A DNA stretch of 64,000 nt from assembly GCA_041393495.1 (NCBI GenBank), contig JAWKKA010000002.1:1-64000 (forward strand), given 5' to 3'. Shown here in pieces: positions 6,860 to 15,634 of this stretch. Every line of letters begins with the position of its first letter. Positions within the stretch are counted from its first letter, which is position 1. Made by a program: the position numbers and the translations under genes. The notes under the pieces are model-generated. The model saw nothing but the letters and a program-made list of their open reading frames with translations. It did not search any database and was not told where the DNA came from. This stretch comes from RHKX01 sp041393495 (lineage in GTDB: Bacteria > Actinomycetota > Thermoleophilia > Solirubrobacterales > 70-9).

Positions 6860-8914
6860 ATGGCCGGAGATCGCCTCGCTGCGCTCGCCCGCCGCCCCGA
6901 GCTGATCCCCGGCCTGCTCGGACTCGCCACGTTCATCGTCCTCGCGGCGTCCGAGGGGGGGTGGGAGGTGACGTCGTGGGCGCCGGCGGGCCTGTTCATG
7001 CTCGGCCTGCTGATCGCGGCGGCATTCGCCTACCGGAGCCGGTTGCGCAAGCTCGATCCGGCGAACCTGATCGCGATCGCGCTCCTGGCCGGCTTCGTCG
7101 CCTGGAGCTTCGCCTCGATCATCTGGGCGGACGTCCCGGGGACCGCCTGGGACGGCGCCAACCGCGCCCTCGTCTACCTGATCGTCTACGCGGTCTTCTC
7201 GCTCGTCGCCTGGCAGGCCGACTCGGCCATGATCGTCCTCGGGCTCTATGCGCTCGGCCTCGCGGTGGTCGGGGTCGTGGTCGTGGCGGAGGCGGCCGGA
7301 TCCGCCGAGGCGGCGCTGTCGCTCGTCAACGGCCGCCTCGCCGAGCCGACCGGATACCCGAACGCTGTCGCGGCGCTGTTCATCGGCGGCTTCTGGCCGG
7401 CCGTCCACCTCGCCTCGCGGCGTGAGGTGCCGTGGCTCGCGCGCGGCCTGCTGCTCGCCGTCGCCGGCTTTCTCGTCGAGATCGCGATGATGCCGCAGAG
7501 CCGAGCCTCGCTGATCGTGATCCCGTTCGCGCTGCTCTTCTACCTGCTCGTGACGCCGAACCGGATCCGCTCCCTGATCTGGCTGATCCTGGCGCTCGGA
7601 GCGGCGGCGCTGGCGGCCCCTGACGTCCTCGACGTCTACACCGTCGCCGCCGATGGCGGCGACGTCGGCGCGGCGTTCAGCTCGGCTGCCGATGCGATGC
7701 TGCTCACGTCCGTCGGGCTGCTCGTCGTCGGGACCGTCATCGCGGTGGTCGACCGTCGCCACGAGATCGGGGAGTCGACCGCGCGTGCGGCCGGACGGGC
7801 CGGCGCCGTCCTCGCCATCCTCGCCGCCGCCGCTGGCCTGATCGTCGCCCTCGCCGCGCTCGGCAATCCGGCCGACTGGGCCTCTGACCGCTGGCAGGAC
7901 TTCAAGGGCGACTACGACGAAGCCGGCTTCGGGTCGTCCCGGTTCAGCGGCGACCTCGGCAGCGGCCGCTACGACTTCTGGCGCGTCGCGCTCGCCGACG
8001 AGTTCGCGGGAGCGCCGCTTCTCGGCGCCGGCGCCGACAACTTCGCCGTGACCTACCTGCAGCACCGCGAAACCGGGGAGGAGCCGTTCTACCCGCACAG
8101 CCTCCCGCTGAGGGTGCTGGCCGGGACCGGGATCGTCGGGGCGTTGCTGTTCGCCGGCTTCCTCGTCGCCGCAGCCGTCGCCGCCTTTCGCACCCGCGCC
8201 CGGGCGCCGGACCCGGTCGCGCGCGGCGTTGCCGCGATCGCCCTGGCCGCCGCCGCCTACTTCCTGTTGCACAGCAGCGGCGACTGGCTCTGGACGTTCG
8301 CGGGGATCACGATGCCGGTGATGGCCTGGCTCGGGATCGTCGGCGGCGGCCTGAGGGTCCGCGACCCGGCCCCGGCGGCGAGCGAGCCGGCGCCGCGGGC
8401 GGCCAGGATCGGCGTGCCTACGGCTGCGGCGGCGGTCACGGTCGCGGCGGTCGCTTCACTGGCGTTGCCGTGGATCTCGGCCCGGCTCACCGACAGCGCC
8501 GCGGCCGGGTGGGCGGCCGATCCGCAGGCAGCGTTCTCGCACCTGCAGACGGCCCGGGAGCTGAACCCGCTATCGGCGCGGCCGGACCTGGTCGCGGGCA
8601 CGATCGCGGTCCGCGACGACCGCCCCGGGGAGGCGACGGCGGCGTTCGCCCGCGCCGTCTCCCGCGAGCCGACGAACTGGTATGCGCGGCTCGAGCTCGG
8701 CACCCTCGAGCTGGCGGCGGGCGAGTCGGCCCGCGGGATCGCGGAGCTGCGGCGGGCGCGGGCCCTGAATCCGCGCGAGCCGCTGATCGCGACGGCGCTA
8801 CGCCGCGCTCGCAGCGATGCGCCTCTGACCACCACCGCGATCGACCGCGAGCTGGTCCGCCGCGTCTGCGCGCGAGTGGGCCCGACGCAAGGCACCCGCT
8901 ATTGCAAGGATTAG
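6860..8914 (+). CDS. O-antigen ligase (WaaL/Wzy-like) membrane protein with C-terminal TPR region
   Basis: A 684-residue polytopic membrane protein with about 12 hydrophobic segments. After an internal loop (GSSRFSGDLGSGRYDFWRVA) it has the ligase/polymerase signature LLGAGADNFAVTYLQHR and a following HSLPLRVLAGTGIVG, as in the Wzy_C/O-antigen ligase family. Residues about 550-660 are soluble and TPR-like (AFSHLQTARELNPLSARPDL, then AFARAVSREPTNWYARLELG). It probably joins or polymerises lipid-linked glycan on the outer face of the membrane. It follows the ligase gene after 96 bp and is likely in the same transcript. Glycan chain polymerase is the alternative. Confidence 0.8.
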   Translation: MAGDRLAALARRPELIPGLLGLATFIVLAASEGGWEVTSWAPAGLFMLGLLIAAAFAYRSRLRKLDPANLIAIALLAGFVAWSFASIIWADVPGTAWDGANRALVYLIVYAVFSLVAWQADSAMIVLGLYALGLAVVGVVVVAEAAGSAEAALSLVNGRLAEPTGYPNAVAALFIGGFWPAVHLASRREVPWLARGLLLAVAGFLVEIAMMPQSRASLIVIPFALLFYLLVTPNRIRSLIWLILALGAAALAAPDVLDVYTVAADGGDVGAAFSSAADAMLLTSVGLLVVGTVIAVVDRRHEIGESTARAAGRAGAVLAILAAAAGLIVALAALGNPADWASDRWQDFKGDYDEAGFGSSRFSGDLGSGRYDFWRVALADEFAGAPLLGAGADNFAVTYLQHRETGEEPFYPHSLPLRVLAGTGIVGALLFAGFLVAAAVAAFRTRARAPDPVARGVAAIALAAAAYFLLHSSGDWLWTFAGITMPVMAWLGIVGGGLRVRDPAPAASEPAPRAARIGVPTAAAAVTVAAVASLALPWISARLTDSAAAGWAADPQAAFSHLQTARELNPLSARPDLVAGTIAVRDDRPGEATAAFARAVSREPTNWYARLELGTLELAAGESARGIAELRRARALNPREPLIATALRRARSDAPLTTTAIDRELVRRVCARVGPTQGTRYCKD

Positions 8915-9079
8915 ACAAGGACCTCGGACCTCCTTGCCGTGACCTCCGAGTTGTGTAATGATGCGACGACCGTTCCCCTGGGCGCCGGCACCGTTCGTCG
9001 GTTTGTCGGTCGGCCATAATCGTCAAATACAGCACCCGGGGGTTATTGGCCGGTCGCTGGAAGACACGAGGAGTGTTTC
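8915..9079 (+). promoter_or_regulatory. Promoter and leader region of the LPFTG protein gene
   Basis: This gap holds a short hairpin just after the ligase stop (CAAGGA pairing with TCCTTG near 8915-8936), then a -10-like CATAAT at 9015-9020 with a weak TTCGTC upstream. A leader of about 50 nt ends in the ribosome site ACGAGGAG before GTG 9080. An imperfect inverted repeat (GGCCATAA, later TTATTGGCC) surrounds the start of the leader. Unlike most genes here, this one has a real 5' leader. Confidence 0.35.
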
Positions 9080-9379
9080 GTGAAGTCGAGAATGATTCTC
9101 AGCACGATTGGCGTGGTCGTTGCGCTCGCATTCGCCCCCGCAGCGTTCGCGAGCAACTCGTCGGTCGGCACCTACGGGGGCCAGGGTGGCGAGGTCGCCG
9201 GATCGGTTTCCGGCAACGCGGCGTCCGGGTCGGGCGCGAGCGGTGGTGCGACTGCGAACAGCAGCGCGTTGCCCTTCACCGGCCTCGACCTGAAGTTGCT
9301 TGCCGGCGGCGGCTTGGTTCTGCTGCTGGGTGGCTTCGGGATGGCTCGGATTGCTGCCCGCCGCGAGGACGCCCACTAG
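9080..9379 (+). CDS. Small LPXTG-type (LPFTG) sortase-anchored surface protein
   Basis: A 99-residue protein with the complete cell-wall sorting layout: a signal peptide at residues 1-24 (hydrophobic core ILSTIGVVVALAFAPAAFA), a short Gly/Ser/Ala/Asn-rich mature part of about 40 residues, LPFTG at 64-68, a hydrophobic helix at about 71-88 and the basic tail RIAARR. A sortase would cut between Thr and Gly and link the Thr to the cell wall or another acceptor. The mature part is so short that it may be a spacer, a coat subunit or a glycan attachment point. It sits between the O-antigen ligase and the initiating sugar transferase, and a sortase gene lies about 4.2 kb downstream. The GTG start has a good ribosome site. 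Confidence 0.82.
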   Translation: MKSRMILSTIGVVVALAFAPAAFASNSSVGTYGGQGGEVAGSVSGNAASGSGASGGATANSSALPFTGLDLKLLAGGGLVLLLGGFGMARIAARREDAH

Positions 9380-9398
9380 AAGCTGTCAACGACCCTGG

Positions 9399-9430
9399 CC
9401 CGAACGCCGCCGTATACGGCGGCGTTCGGG
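9399..9430 (+). terminator. Strong palindromic hairpin after the LPFTG gene
   Basis: CCCGAACGCCGCCGTA (9399-9414) is followed directly by its reverse complement, giving an essentially perfect dyad of about 15 bp 20 nt after the stop codon. There is no T-run, as is common for terminators in very GC-rich actinobacteria. Confidence 0.6.
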
Positions 9431-9444
9431 GCAAGAACGGAACC

Positions 9445-9504
9445 GGTCGCTGACGGCGGCCGCCGGGAGCCGCGGCGATCCCGAGGTCGCTGACGGCGGC
9501 CGCC
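9445..9504. repeat. 20-bp direct repeat pair between LPFTG and sugar transferase genes
   Basis: GGTCGCTGACGGCGGCCGCC is present at 9445-9464 and, identical, at 9485-9504 (spacing 40 bp). The rest of the 9431-9658 gap shows no gene; a ribosome site GGGCGAGG precedes the start at 9659. Confidence 0.6.
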
Positions 9505-9658
9505 CGCGACGATCGGTGCGCGCCCGGGAACGCTCCCGGTCGCGCCGAGACGGCCGCGACCGCGTCGTCTTGCGCCGTCACGACGCGGCGCCGGCGGGAA
9601 CCCGCCGATCGCGGGCCGACCGGTGGTGGACCGGGTCGGTCGGCGCAGGGCGAGGATC

Positions 9659-11374
9659 ATGAACCGCATTCCGGGCCCCGCCGCCGTCGCGGCCGAAGAG
9701 CACCCTGACGGATCAGGTCCCGGCCGCCGGAAGGCCCGGGAGCGGGAATCCGACGTCCCGGTTGCGACGGTTGAGGATCGGGAAGGATCCGCCGATAGGA
9801 CGTTGCAGATGGCGAGAAACGGAACATCGCCCGATGCGCGTGTGCTCAGCGACGGCACGGTGGCGCCGGCGCGCCGGCGCCAGCGCCCCGCCGACCTCGT
9901 CGGCCGCCTCCGCGACCGCCGCCGCGTGCGCACCTCCAGCGCGCCGATCTTCGACGCGACGAGCTTCGGGGTCGATGCGGCGATGCTCGTCCTCGCTGCG
10001 GCTGCATCGGTCGTCAGCGCGCCGGCGGCGAGCCTCCGGACCGACGTGTTCTCGCTGGCGGTCTTCTGCGTGCTCATCCTCGCCGCGCTCGTCTACCTCG
10101 GCCTCTACCGGTTCTCGTTCGCCACCCACTTCCTCGAGGACGCGCGCACGATCATCGCCGCGACGGCGATCGTCGCGATGTGCATGACGTTCGGACGGGT
10201 GCTGATCTTCGACAACCCGGACGCCGCCGCGCAAGCGGTTCGTGCCTGGATCTTCGCGTCCACCTACATGATCGCGGCCCGCGGCGGTCGTCACATCGTC
10301 GAGATGCGGCAGCGCCGCGAGGGGGTCATCGGCCAGCGGACGCTGATCATCGGCGCCGGGGCGGTCGGCCGGCAGTTCGCCGCCCGCCTCCTGCAGCGCC
10401 CCGAATTCGGCCTCCGGCCGGTCGCCTTCCTCGACGACGACCCACTCGAGATCGAGGCCGAGCCGGCGTCCATCCCGGTGCTCTCCTCGCAGCCGGTCGA
10501 GCACGACGGCACGCAGCTGTTCGGCCCCGGCTTCGAAGCGGCGCTGGAGAGCATGCGGGCCTCGCATGTCGTCGTCAGCTTCTCGACGAGCTCGCATCAA
10601 GCGGAGCTCGACCTGCTCCGTCGCTGCCAACGGCAGGGCGTCACCGTCTCGGTCCTGCCGCGGCTCTTCGAGGGCGTCACCGACGATCTCGAGCTCGAGC
10701 GGATCGGCGGGATCCCGATCGTCTCGGTCCGTCCGAACGACCCGCAGGGCTGGCAGTACGCGCTCAAGTACGGGTCCGACCGGGTCATCGCCGCGATCGC
10801 GATCCTGCTCACCTCGCCGCTGATGATCGCCGCGGCGCTGGCGACGCTGCTGACGCTGGGGCGGCCGATCCTCTTCCGGCAGGCCCGGGTCGGCCTCGAC
10901 GGCAAGGAGTTCGACGTGCTCAAGTTTCGGACGATGCGCGACCCCGACCCCGATGAATGCCCGGAGATCGAGCCGGCAGCGACGAGCGGGGAGGATGTCG
11001 CGCCAGGCGGCGTCGAGGGCGTCGACCGGCGCACCCGGACCGGGGCGTTTCTGCGCCGCAGCTCGATCGACGAGCTGCCGCAGTTCTTCAACGTCCTCCG
11101 CGGCGACATGTCGCTGGTCGGGCCGCGCCCGGAGCGCCCCAGCTACGTGCAGCTCTTCGACGAGTCCGTCTATCGCTACGCCGACCGCCATCGCGTCAAG
11201 TCGGGCATCACCGGCTGGTCGCAGGTCCAGGGGCTGAGGGGAAACACCTCGATCGCCGACCGGGTCGAGTGGGACAACTACTACATCGAGAACCGCTCGC
11301 CCTGGCTCGACTTCAAGATCATCCTGCTGACGGTGCCGGCGATGCTGCGCGACTTCGGCCGCCCCCGAGCGTAG
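9659..11374 (+). CDS. Undecaprenyl-phosphate sugar phosphotransferase (initiating glycosyltransferase, WbaP/EpsL type)
   Basis: About 571 residues. A membrane bundle (about 100-190) is followed by a Rossmann-like CoA-binding domain (LIIGAGAVGRQFAARLLQRP), another hydrophobic helix (VIAAIAILLTSPLMIAAALA) and the bacterial sugar transferase domain: PILFRQARVGLDGKEFDVLK, then RRSSIDELPQFFNVLRGDMS and GITGWSQVQGLRGN. This enzyme moves a sugar-1-phosphate from a nucleotide sugar onto undecaprenyl phosphate, the first step of exopolysaccharide or capsule assembly. The start at ATG 9659 has GGGCGAGG 3-10 nt upstream; an in-frame start at 9623 lies before it. It converges with the deacetylase gene. 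Confidence 0.9.
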   Translation: MNRIPGPAAVAAEEHPDGSGPGRRKARERESDVPVATVEDREGSADRTLQMARNGTSPDARVLSDGTVAPARRRQRPADLVGRLRDRRRVRTSSAPIFDATSFGVDAAMLVLAAAASVVSAPAASLRTDVFSLAVFCVLILAALVYLGLYRFSFATHFLEDARTIIAATAIVAMCMTFGRVLIFDNPDAAAQAVRAWIFASTYMIAARGGRHIVEMRQRREGVIGQRTLIIGAGAVGRQFAARLLQRPEFGLRPVAFLDDDPLEIEAEPASIPVLSSQPVEHDGTQLFGPGFEAALESMRASHVVVSFSTSSHQAELDLLRRCQRQGVTVSVLPRLFEGVTDDLELERIGGIPIVSVRPNDPQGWQYALKYGSDRVIAAIAILLTSPLMIAAALATLLTLGRPILFRQARVGLDGKEFDVLKFRTMRDPDPDECPEIEPAATSGEDVAPGGVEGVDRRTRTGAFLRRSSIDELPQFFNVLRGDMSLVGPRPERPSYVQLFDESVYRYADRHRVKSGITGWSQVQGLRGNTSIADRVEWDNYYIENRSPWLDFKIILLTVPAMLRDFGRPRA

Positions 11375-11407
11375 GGACGGCCGAGGCCGTCACGCGGCGG
11401 TCGTCCC

Positions 11408-12166
11408 TCACCGCCCGCGTCGGAGGAGGAACCGGATCCGCCACGGCTGCGCCGCACGCAGCGCCCCCACCGTCGCCGAGACCTTGATCCGGAAGCGAAG
11501 CCCGTCGTCTTTGTCGTAGATCCCGACCCGCGGCCAGGCCATGGCGCCCGGCTTTCCGACCATCCCGGCCAGCGCCCCGCCGACCGTGAAGCCGGCCCGG
11601 CGTGAAGCAGCGACGACCGCGTCGCTGTGGTCGCCGTAGGGGTAGGCGATCGACTCGCACGGCGCCCCGGTCCGCTCCTCGAGATCGGAGCGGGAGCCCT
11701 CGAGCTCGTCCCGCAGGTCGTCCGGCATGAGGGTCGGCAGGTGCGGATGGGTCCGCGTGTGGGATCCGAGCTCCCAGCCCAGCTCGGCGAGCTCGGCGAG
11801 CTCGTCCCACGACATCGGCGTCAACTCGTCCTCATACGGTGAGCCGAGCCACTTGTCGGTCCCCGGCCAGGCCATCGGTCGCTCGCTGCCGACGAGGGCA
11901 GTCGGGACGAAGACGGTGGCCGGCACGCCGAGCGACCTGAGCACGGGCAACGCCTGTTCGTGGACGGACCGGTATGCATCGTCGAAGGTGACCGCGAACG
12001 TGCGATCGGCGGGCGGAGCGGCCACCGCGTCGCGGAACGTGGCGCCGACGTAGCCTCGCTCGAGCAGCGAGCCGACCTGGCGCTCGATGTGAGCGGCGGG
12101 CACGGCGAATCGCGCCGGCCAGGTGTCGCTGACCCCGTGGTAGCAGAGTGTCAGCACGCGTCTCAT
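11408..12166 (-). CDS. Polysaccharide deacetylase (NodB / carbohydrate esterase 4 family)
   Basis: A 252-residue NodB-fold enzyme with TFDDAYRS (catalytic Asp and metal Asp), the metal-binding HTRTHPHLP motif and AYPYGDHSD. It removes N- or O-acetyl groups from sugars, most likely on the exopolysaccharide or peptidoglycan. I start it at MRRVLTLCYHGVSD (12166); a longer frame runs to 12310 but its extra residues are Pro/Arg-rich and unlike the family. No signal peptide is obvious, so it may act on lipid-linked precursors in the cytoplasm or leave by another route. Confidence 0.87.
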   Translation of the reverse strand: MRRVLTLCYHGVSDTWPARFAVPAAHIERQVGSLLERGYVGATFRDAVAAPPADRTFAVTFDDAYRSVHEQALPVLRSLGVPATVFVPTALVGSERPMAWPGTDKWLGSPYEDELTPMSWDELAELAELGWELGSHTRTHPHLPTLMPDDLRDELEGSRSDLEERTGAPCESIAYPYGDHSDAVVAASRRAGFTVGGALAGMVGKPGAMAWPRVGIYDKDDGLRFRIKVSATVGALRAAQPWRIRFLLRRGR

Positions 12167-12351
12167 CGGTCCGGCGCGTGGTTCGGTGCGGGGCGGTAAG
12201 CGGGCCGGCGGCCTCGCGCCACGGGCGCCGGAGCCCGTGGCTGGCTGGTGTCGAGGCGGTGATCCATCGGGCTCGCGATCCGGGGGGAGCCCGGGCGACG
12301 CGGTCGCCATCCGCGCTCGGCCACCGCTCCCGGCTCCCGTACTCTACCCGG

Positions 12352-13524
12352 ATGCGACTCGGCGTTTACACCGACGCTCCGTACCACATCCGCGACGGCG
12401 AGCCCTACGGGGAGCAGGCCTTCGCCGTCTTCGTCGCCCACCTCGCGCCGCGCTTCTCCCGGCTCGCGCTGTTCGGCCGGCTCGACCCCTCGACGTCGTC
12501 GCGAGCCCGCTACCGGCTCGGCAGCGAGGTCGACTTCGTCTCCCTGCCTTACTACCGGGCGCTGGGCGACCTCGGCGGGGCATTGCGAGCGGTCGGCGCA
12601 ACGATGGGCCGGTTCTGGCGCGGGCTTGCCGACCTCGACTGCGTCTGGCTGCTCGGCCCGAACCCGTTCGTCGTCATCTTCGCGCTGCTCGCGATCCTGC
12701 GCCGCAGGCGGATCGTCCTCGGCGTCCGCCAGGACTACCCTGCCTATGTCCGCGCCCGTCACCCGAACCGGCGTGGAATCCAGGCGATGGCGATGGTCAT
12801 CGACCTTGCGTTCCGCGTCCTCGCGCGACGTCACCCGGTGATCGCGGTCGGCCCCGATCTCGCCGCGGCCTACTCGCACAGTCCGGCGTTGCTCGAGATC
12901 GCCGTCTCGCTCGTCGAGCCGGAGGAGCTCGTCAGCCCCGAGGAGGCGTCCCAGCGGCCCTGGGAAGGCGAGCGACGGGTGCTGAGCGTCGGCCGCCTCG
13001 AGGAGGAGAAGAACCCGCTGCTGCTCGCCCACGCGCTGCAGATGCTCTGCGCCGATGACGGGCGCTGGAAGCTGACCGTGTGCGGCGATGGACCGATGGC
13101 CGCCGACCTCGAAGCCGAGCTCGAGCGGCTCGGCGTTGCCGATCGGGCCGAGCTCCGCGGCTACGTATCGCAGGGCGACGGGCTCGGTCGCGCCTATCGC
13201 GACAGCCACGCGTTCCTCCACGTCTCCTGGACCGAGGGGCTGCCGCAGGTGCTCCTCGAGGCGTTCGCCGCGGGCTTGCCGACGGTGGCGACCGACGTCG
13301 GCGGCATCCGTCGCGCGGTCGGCGATGCGGTGCTCCTCATCCCGCCCGGCGACTCCGACGCCGCCGCGGCGGCGCTGAGCGCCCTCGCCTCCGACCCCGA
13401 CCTGCGGGCCCGCCTCGTCGAAGCGGGGCACGACTACGTCGCCGCCCGCACCCTGACGCACGAATCGACGCGGGTCGCCGACTTCATCCTCGAGCAGGCC
13501 GGCGACGGCGGGGCGGCGCGCTAG
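12352..13524 (+). CDS. Glycosyltransferase family 4 (GT-B)
   Basis: A 390-residue GT-B protein. The C-terminal nucleotide-sugar domain has RRVLSVGRLEEEKNPLLLAH, LTVCGDGPM, and the EX7E-type donor motif in WTEGLPQVLLEAFAAGLPTV followed by TDVGGI. It adds a sugar to a growing lipid-linked chain; donor and acceptor cannot be read from sequence. ATG 12352 was chosen because TACTCT lies just upstream and the family's N terminus (MRLGVYTDAPYH) begins there; a longer frame starts at 12148. Confidence 0.88.
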   Translation: MRLGVYTDAPYHIRDGEPYGEQAFAVFVAHLAPRFSRLALFGRLDPSTSSRARYRLGSEVDFVSLPYYRALGDLGGALRAVGATMGRFWRGLADLDCVWLLGPNPFVVIFALLAILRRRRIVLGVRQDYPAYVRARHPNRRGIQAMAMVIDLAFRVLARRHPVIAVGPDLAAAYSHSPALLEIAVSLVEPEELVSPEEASQRPWEGERRVLSVGRLEEEKNPLLLAHALQMLCADDGRWKLTVCGDGPMAADLEAELERLGVADRAELRGYVSQGDGLGRAYRDSHAFLHVSWTEGLPQVLLEAFAAGLPTVATDVGGIRRAVGDAVLLIPPGDSDAAAAALSALASDPDLRARLVEAGHDYVAARTLTHESTRVADFILEQAGDGGAAR

Positions 13525-13527
13525 CGA

Positions 13528-13559
13528 GGGCCCTGCCCTGCCCGGGTCGGCTCGGGCCC
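13528..13559. terminator. GC-rich hairpin between convergent glycosyltransferase and sortase genes
   Basis: Outer arms GGGCCC (13528-13533 and 13554-13559) and an inner stem GCCCG (13540-13544) with CGGGC (13553-13557) lie between two convergent stop codons. No T-run is present, so the terminator reading is tentative. Confidence 0.4.
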
Positions 13560-13576
13560 GCGAGCCACGCCGCCGC

Positions 13577-14263
13577 TCAGGACCGGGTCAGGTCGATCCG
13601 CTTCAGGTCGGCGAGGACCGCGTAGCGCTGGGCGGCGCTGTAGAGCGGGTGGCAGGAGGTGAGCACGAGCCGGTCGTGGCCGACGTCGCGGACGATCCCG
13701 ATCTGGTCCGGATCGACGATCCGCGTCGCCGTCACCTCGTAGGTGAACCGCCCGTAGGGCATCTCGAGGGTGATCGGATCGCCGACGTCGATCGAGTCGA
13801 TCCGGTTGAACGGGGCGCCGTAGGTGGTCCGGTGACCGGCGATCGCCACCGTCCGGCCCTGCCCCGGCAGCGCCGTGTCCGGGTAGTGCCCGGGCCCGAG
13901 CTTCAGGTCGGCCTCGTCGGTCCCCTCGATGACGACGAAGTCGGCGTCGATCGACGGGATCAGGATCCGGCCGATCGGCTTGCCGTTGTCGAGGCGCTCC
14001 GCGAAGAGGTCGGCGAGCCGCTCGGCGCGGTGTGCCGTGGCGGCCCGGCTCGCGGCCCGGCTGGCCGCGAGGTCGGCTACCTCGGGGTTGTGGAGGAACT
14101 CGTCCCTGACCGTGTCGAGCTCTCCCGCTGCCCGGTTCTGGCGAACCTCGGCGTAGACCGCCGACAGCGGCTCCTTCCAGAGCAGCGTGATCGCGACGTC
14201 GGCGAGGAGGACGACTCCCGCCGTGATCAGCGCCACCGAGGCGATTCGGGCGAGTCGCCGCAT
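13577..14263 (-). CDS. Sortase (class D/E-like transpeptidase)
   Basis: About 228 residues. There is one N-terminal membrane helix (ASVALITAGVVLLADVAITLL), a linker helix, then the sortase beta-barrel: GRILIPSIDADFVVIEGT, the catalytic His in VAIAGHRTTYGAPF, and the catalytic Cys in LVLTSCHPLY, followed by the active-site Arg in QRYAV. It cleaves LPXTG-like signals and transfers the protein to the cell wall. The LPFTG protein at 9080-9379 is the obvious local substrate. I start at 14263 because AATGAT lies 7 nt upstream; MIPPMRR at 14275 is the alternative. It is divergent from argG. Confidence 0.87.
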   Translation of the reverse strand: MRRLARIASVALITAGVVLLADVAITLLWKEPLSAVYAEVRQNRAAGELDTVRDEFLHNPEVADLAASRAASRAATAHRAERLADLFAERLDNGKPIGRILIPSIDADFVVIEGTDEADLKLGPGHYPDTALPGQGRTVAIAGHRTTYGAPFNRIDSIDVGDPITLEMPYGRFTYEVTATRIVDPDQIGIVRDVGHDRLVLTSCHPLYSAAQRYAVLADLKRIDLTRS

Positions 14264-14324
14264 CGGCGGGATCATTGCTGATTGCGACCGCAGGCTCGCC
14301 GCCACCTGCAAGACTGCCCCTCCC

Positions 14325-15584
14325 GTGAGCGCCCCCGGCCATCGACCGATCGCCGCCTACCAGGCCGACCCCGAGCAGGTCGGGCGGGTGCTGCTGCTCT
14401 ATTCGGGCGGCCTCGATACGAGCGTGATGCTGCACTGGATCCAGCGGGAGTACCGGGCCGAGGTGGTGACGCTCACCGTCGAGCTCGGCCAGCCCGACGA
14501 GGACTGGGAGGCGATCGTCGCCAAGGCCCGCGACATGGGCGCCATCGAGACGGTGGTCGTCGATGCGCGCGAGGAGTTCGCCGCCGACTTCGTCGTGCCG
14601 GCGATTCGCGCCAACGCGCTCTACGGCGGTGGCTATCCGCTGTTCACGGCGCTGGCCCGGCCGCTGATCGCCAAGGTCGCGGTCGCCGTCGCGCGTGAGC
14701 ACGGGTGCGACACGATCGCCCACGGTTGCACCGGCAAGGGCAACGACCAGGTCCGGATCGACGCGACGATCGCGGCGCTCGGCCCGGAGCTGCGGGTCCT
14801 CGCCCCGGTTCGCGAGTGGGCGATGGGGCGGGAGCAGGAGATCGCCTACGCCCGCGAGAATCGGATCCCGGTGTCGGGCGGCACCGAGAAGCCGCCGTAC
14901 TCGATCGACGACAACCTCTGGGGGCGTTCCTCGGAGGGCCGGGTGATCGAGGACATCGATCGGCCCCCGCCCGATGACGTCTTCCGGCTCGTGACGCGGC
15001 CCGAGGACGCGCCCGACGAGCCGGAGCTCATGCGGCTCGGGTTCGAGGCGGGCGCACCGGTGTCGATCGACGGCGAGCGGCTCGGCCTCGTCGAGCTGAT
15101 CGGGCAGGCCACCGAACGCGGCCGCCGCCACGGCGTCGGCATCGTCGACCACATCGAGGACCGGATCGTCGGGCTCAAGGTGCGCGACATCTACGAGGTG
15201 CCGGGCGCGACGATCATCCTCGCCGCCCACAAGGACCTCGAGAAGCTCGTGTCGACGATCCACCAGAACAACTTCAAGGCCGGCCTCGACAACCAGTGGG
15301 CGTACCTGTGCTACGCCGGGCTCTGGTATGAGCCGCTGCGCACGGATATCGACGCCTACATGGTCGCCGCCAACGAGTACGTCACCGGCGAGGTCACGGT
15401 CCGGCTCTACAAGGGCTCGGCGAGGGTCGTCGCCCGCAGCTCGCCCTACGCCCTCTACGACAAGTCGCTGGCCGGCTTCGGCGATTCGGGCGGGGAGTTC
15501 AGCCAGCTCGCCAGCCCCGGCTTCATCGAGCTGTTCTCGCTGCAGACGCGGATGGCGCAGAGGGTTCGGCGGCCGCGGGATTAG
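14325..15584 (+). CDS. argG: Argininosuccinate synthase
   Basis: A 419-residue enzyme (family usually 400-450) that condenses citrulline and aspartate using ATP in arginine synthesis. The PP-loop LLLYSGGLDTSVMLHW is near residue 25, and GCTGKGNDQVR, VSGGTEKPPYSIDDNLWG and QNNFKAGLDNQWAYLCYAG are typical of the family. Start GTG 14325 is preceded by AAGACT 9 nt upstream, consistent with a leaderless mRNA. No other arg genes are in the window, so it stands alone. Its stop codon is part of an inverted repeat shared with the next promoter. Confidence 0.95.
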   Translation: MSAPGHRPIAAYQADPEQVGRVLLLYSGGLDTSVMLHWIQREYRAEVVTLTVELGQPDEDWEAIVAKARDMGAIETVVVDAREEFAADFVVPAIRANALYGGGYPLFTALARPLIAKVAVAVAREHGCDTIAHGCTGKGNDQVRIDATIAALGPELRVLAPVREWAMGREQEIAYARENRIPVSGGTEKPPYSIDDNLWGRSSEGRVIEDIDRPPPDDVFRLVTRPEDAPDEPELMRLGFEAGAPVSIDGERLGLVELIGQATERGRRHGVGIVDHIEDRIVGLKVRDIYEVPGATIILAAHKDLEKLVSTIHQNNFKAGLDNQWAYLCYAGLWYEPLRTDIDAYMVAANEYVTGEVTVRLYKGSARVVARSSPYALYDKSLAGFGDSGGEFSQLASPGFIELFSLQTRMAQRVRRPRD

Positions 15585-15634
15585 ATGATCGACGTCGCCC
15601 CCGACCCGCACGCGGATTCGCGATCGATCATCTA
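15582..15634. promoter_or_regulatory. 11-bp inverted repeat joining the argG stop to the next promoter
   Basis: TAGATGATCGA (15582-15592) begins with the argG stop codon, and its exact reverse complement TCGATCATCTA (15624-15634) ends inside the -10 TAGCCT (15633-15638) of the next small gene. It could be an argG terminator hairpin, an operator, or both. Confidence 0.45.

Noticed and set aside
11375..11407. GACGGCC/GGCCGTC hairpin between the sugar transferase and deacetylase genes as a terminator
   Set aside because: Only 7 bp with a 2-nt loop and no T-run; too weak to list.
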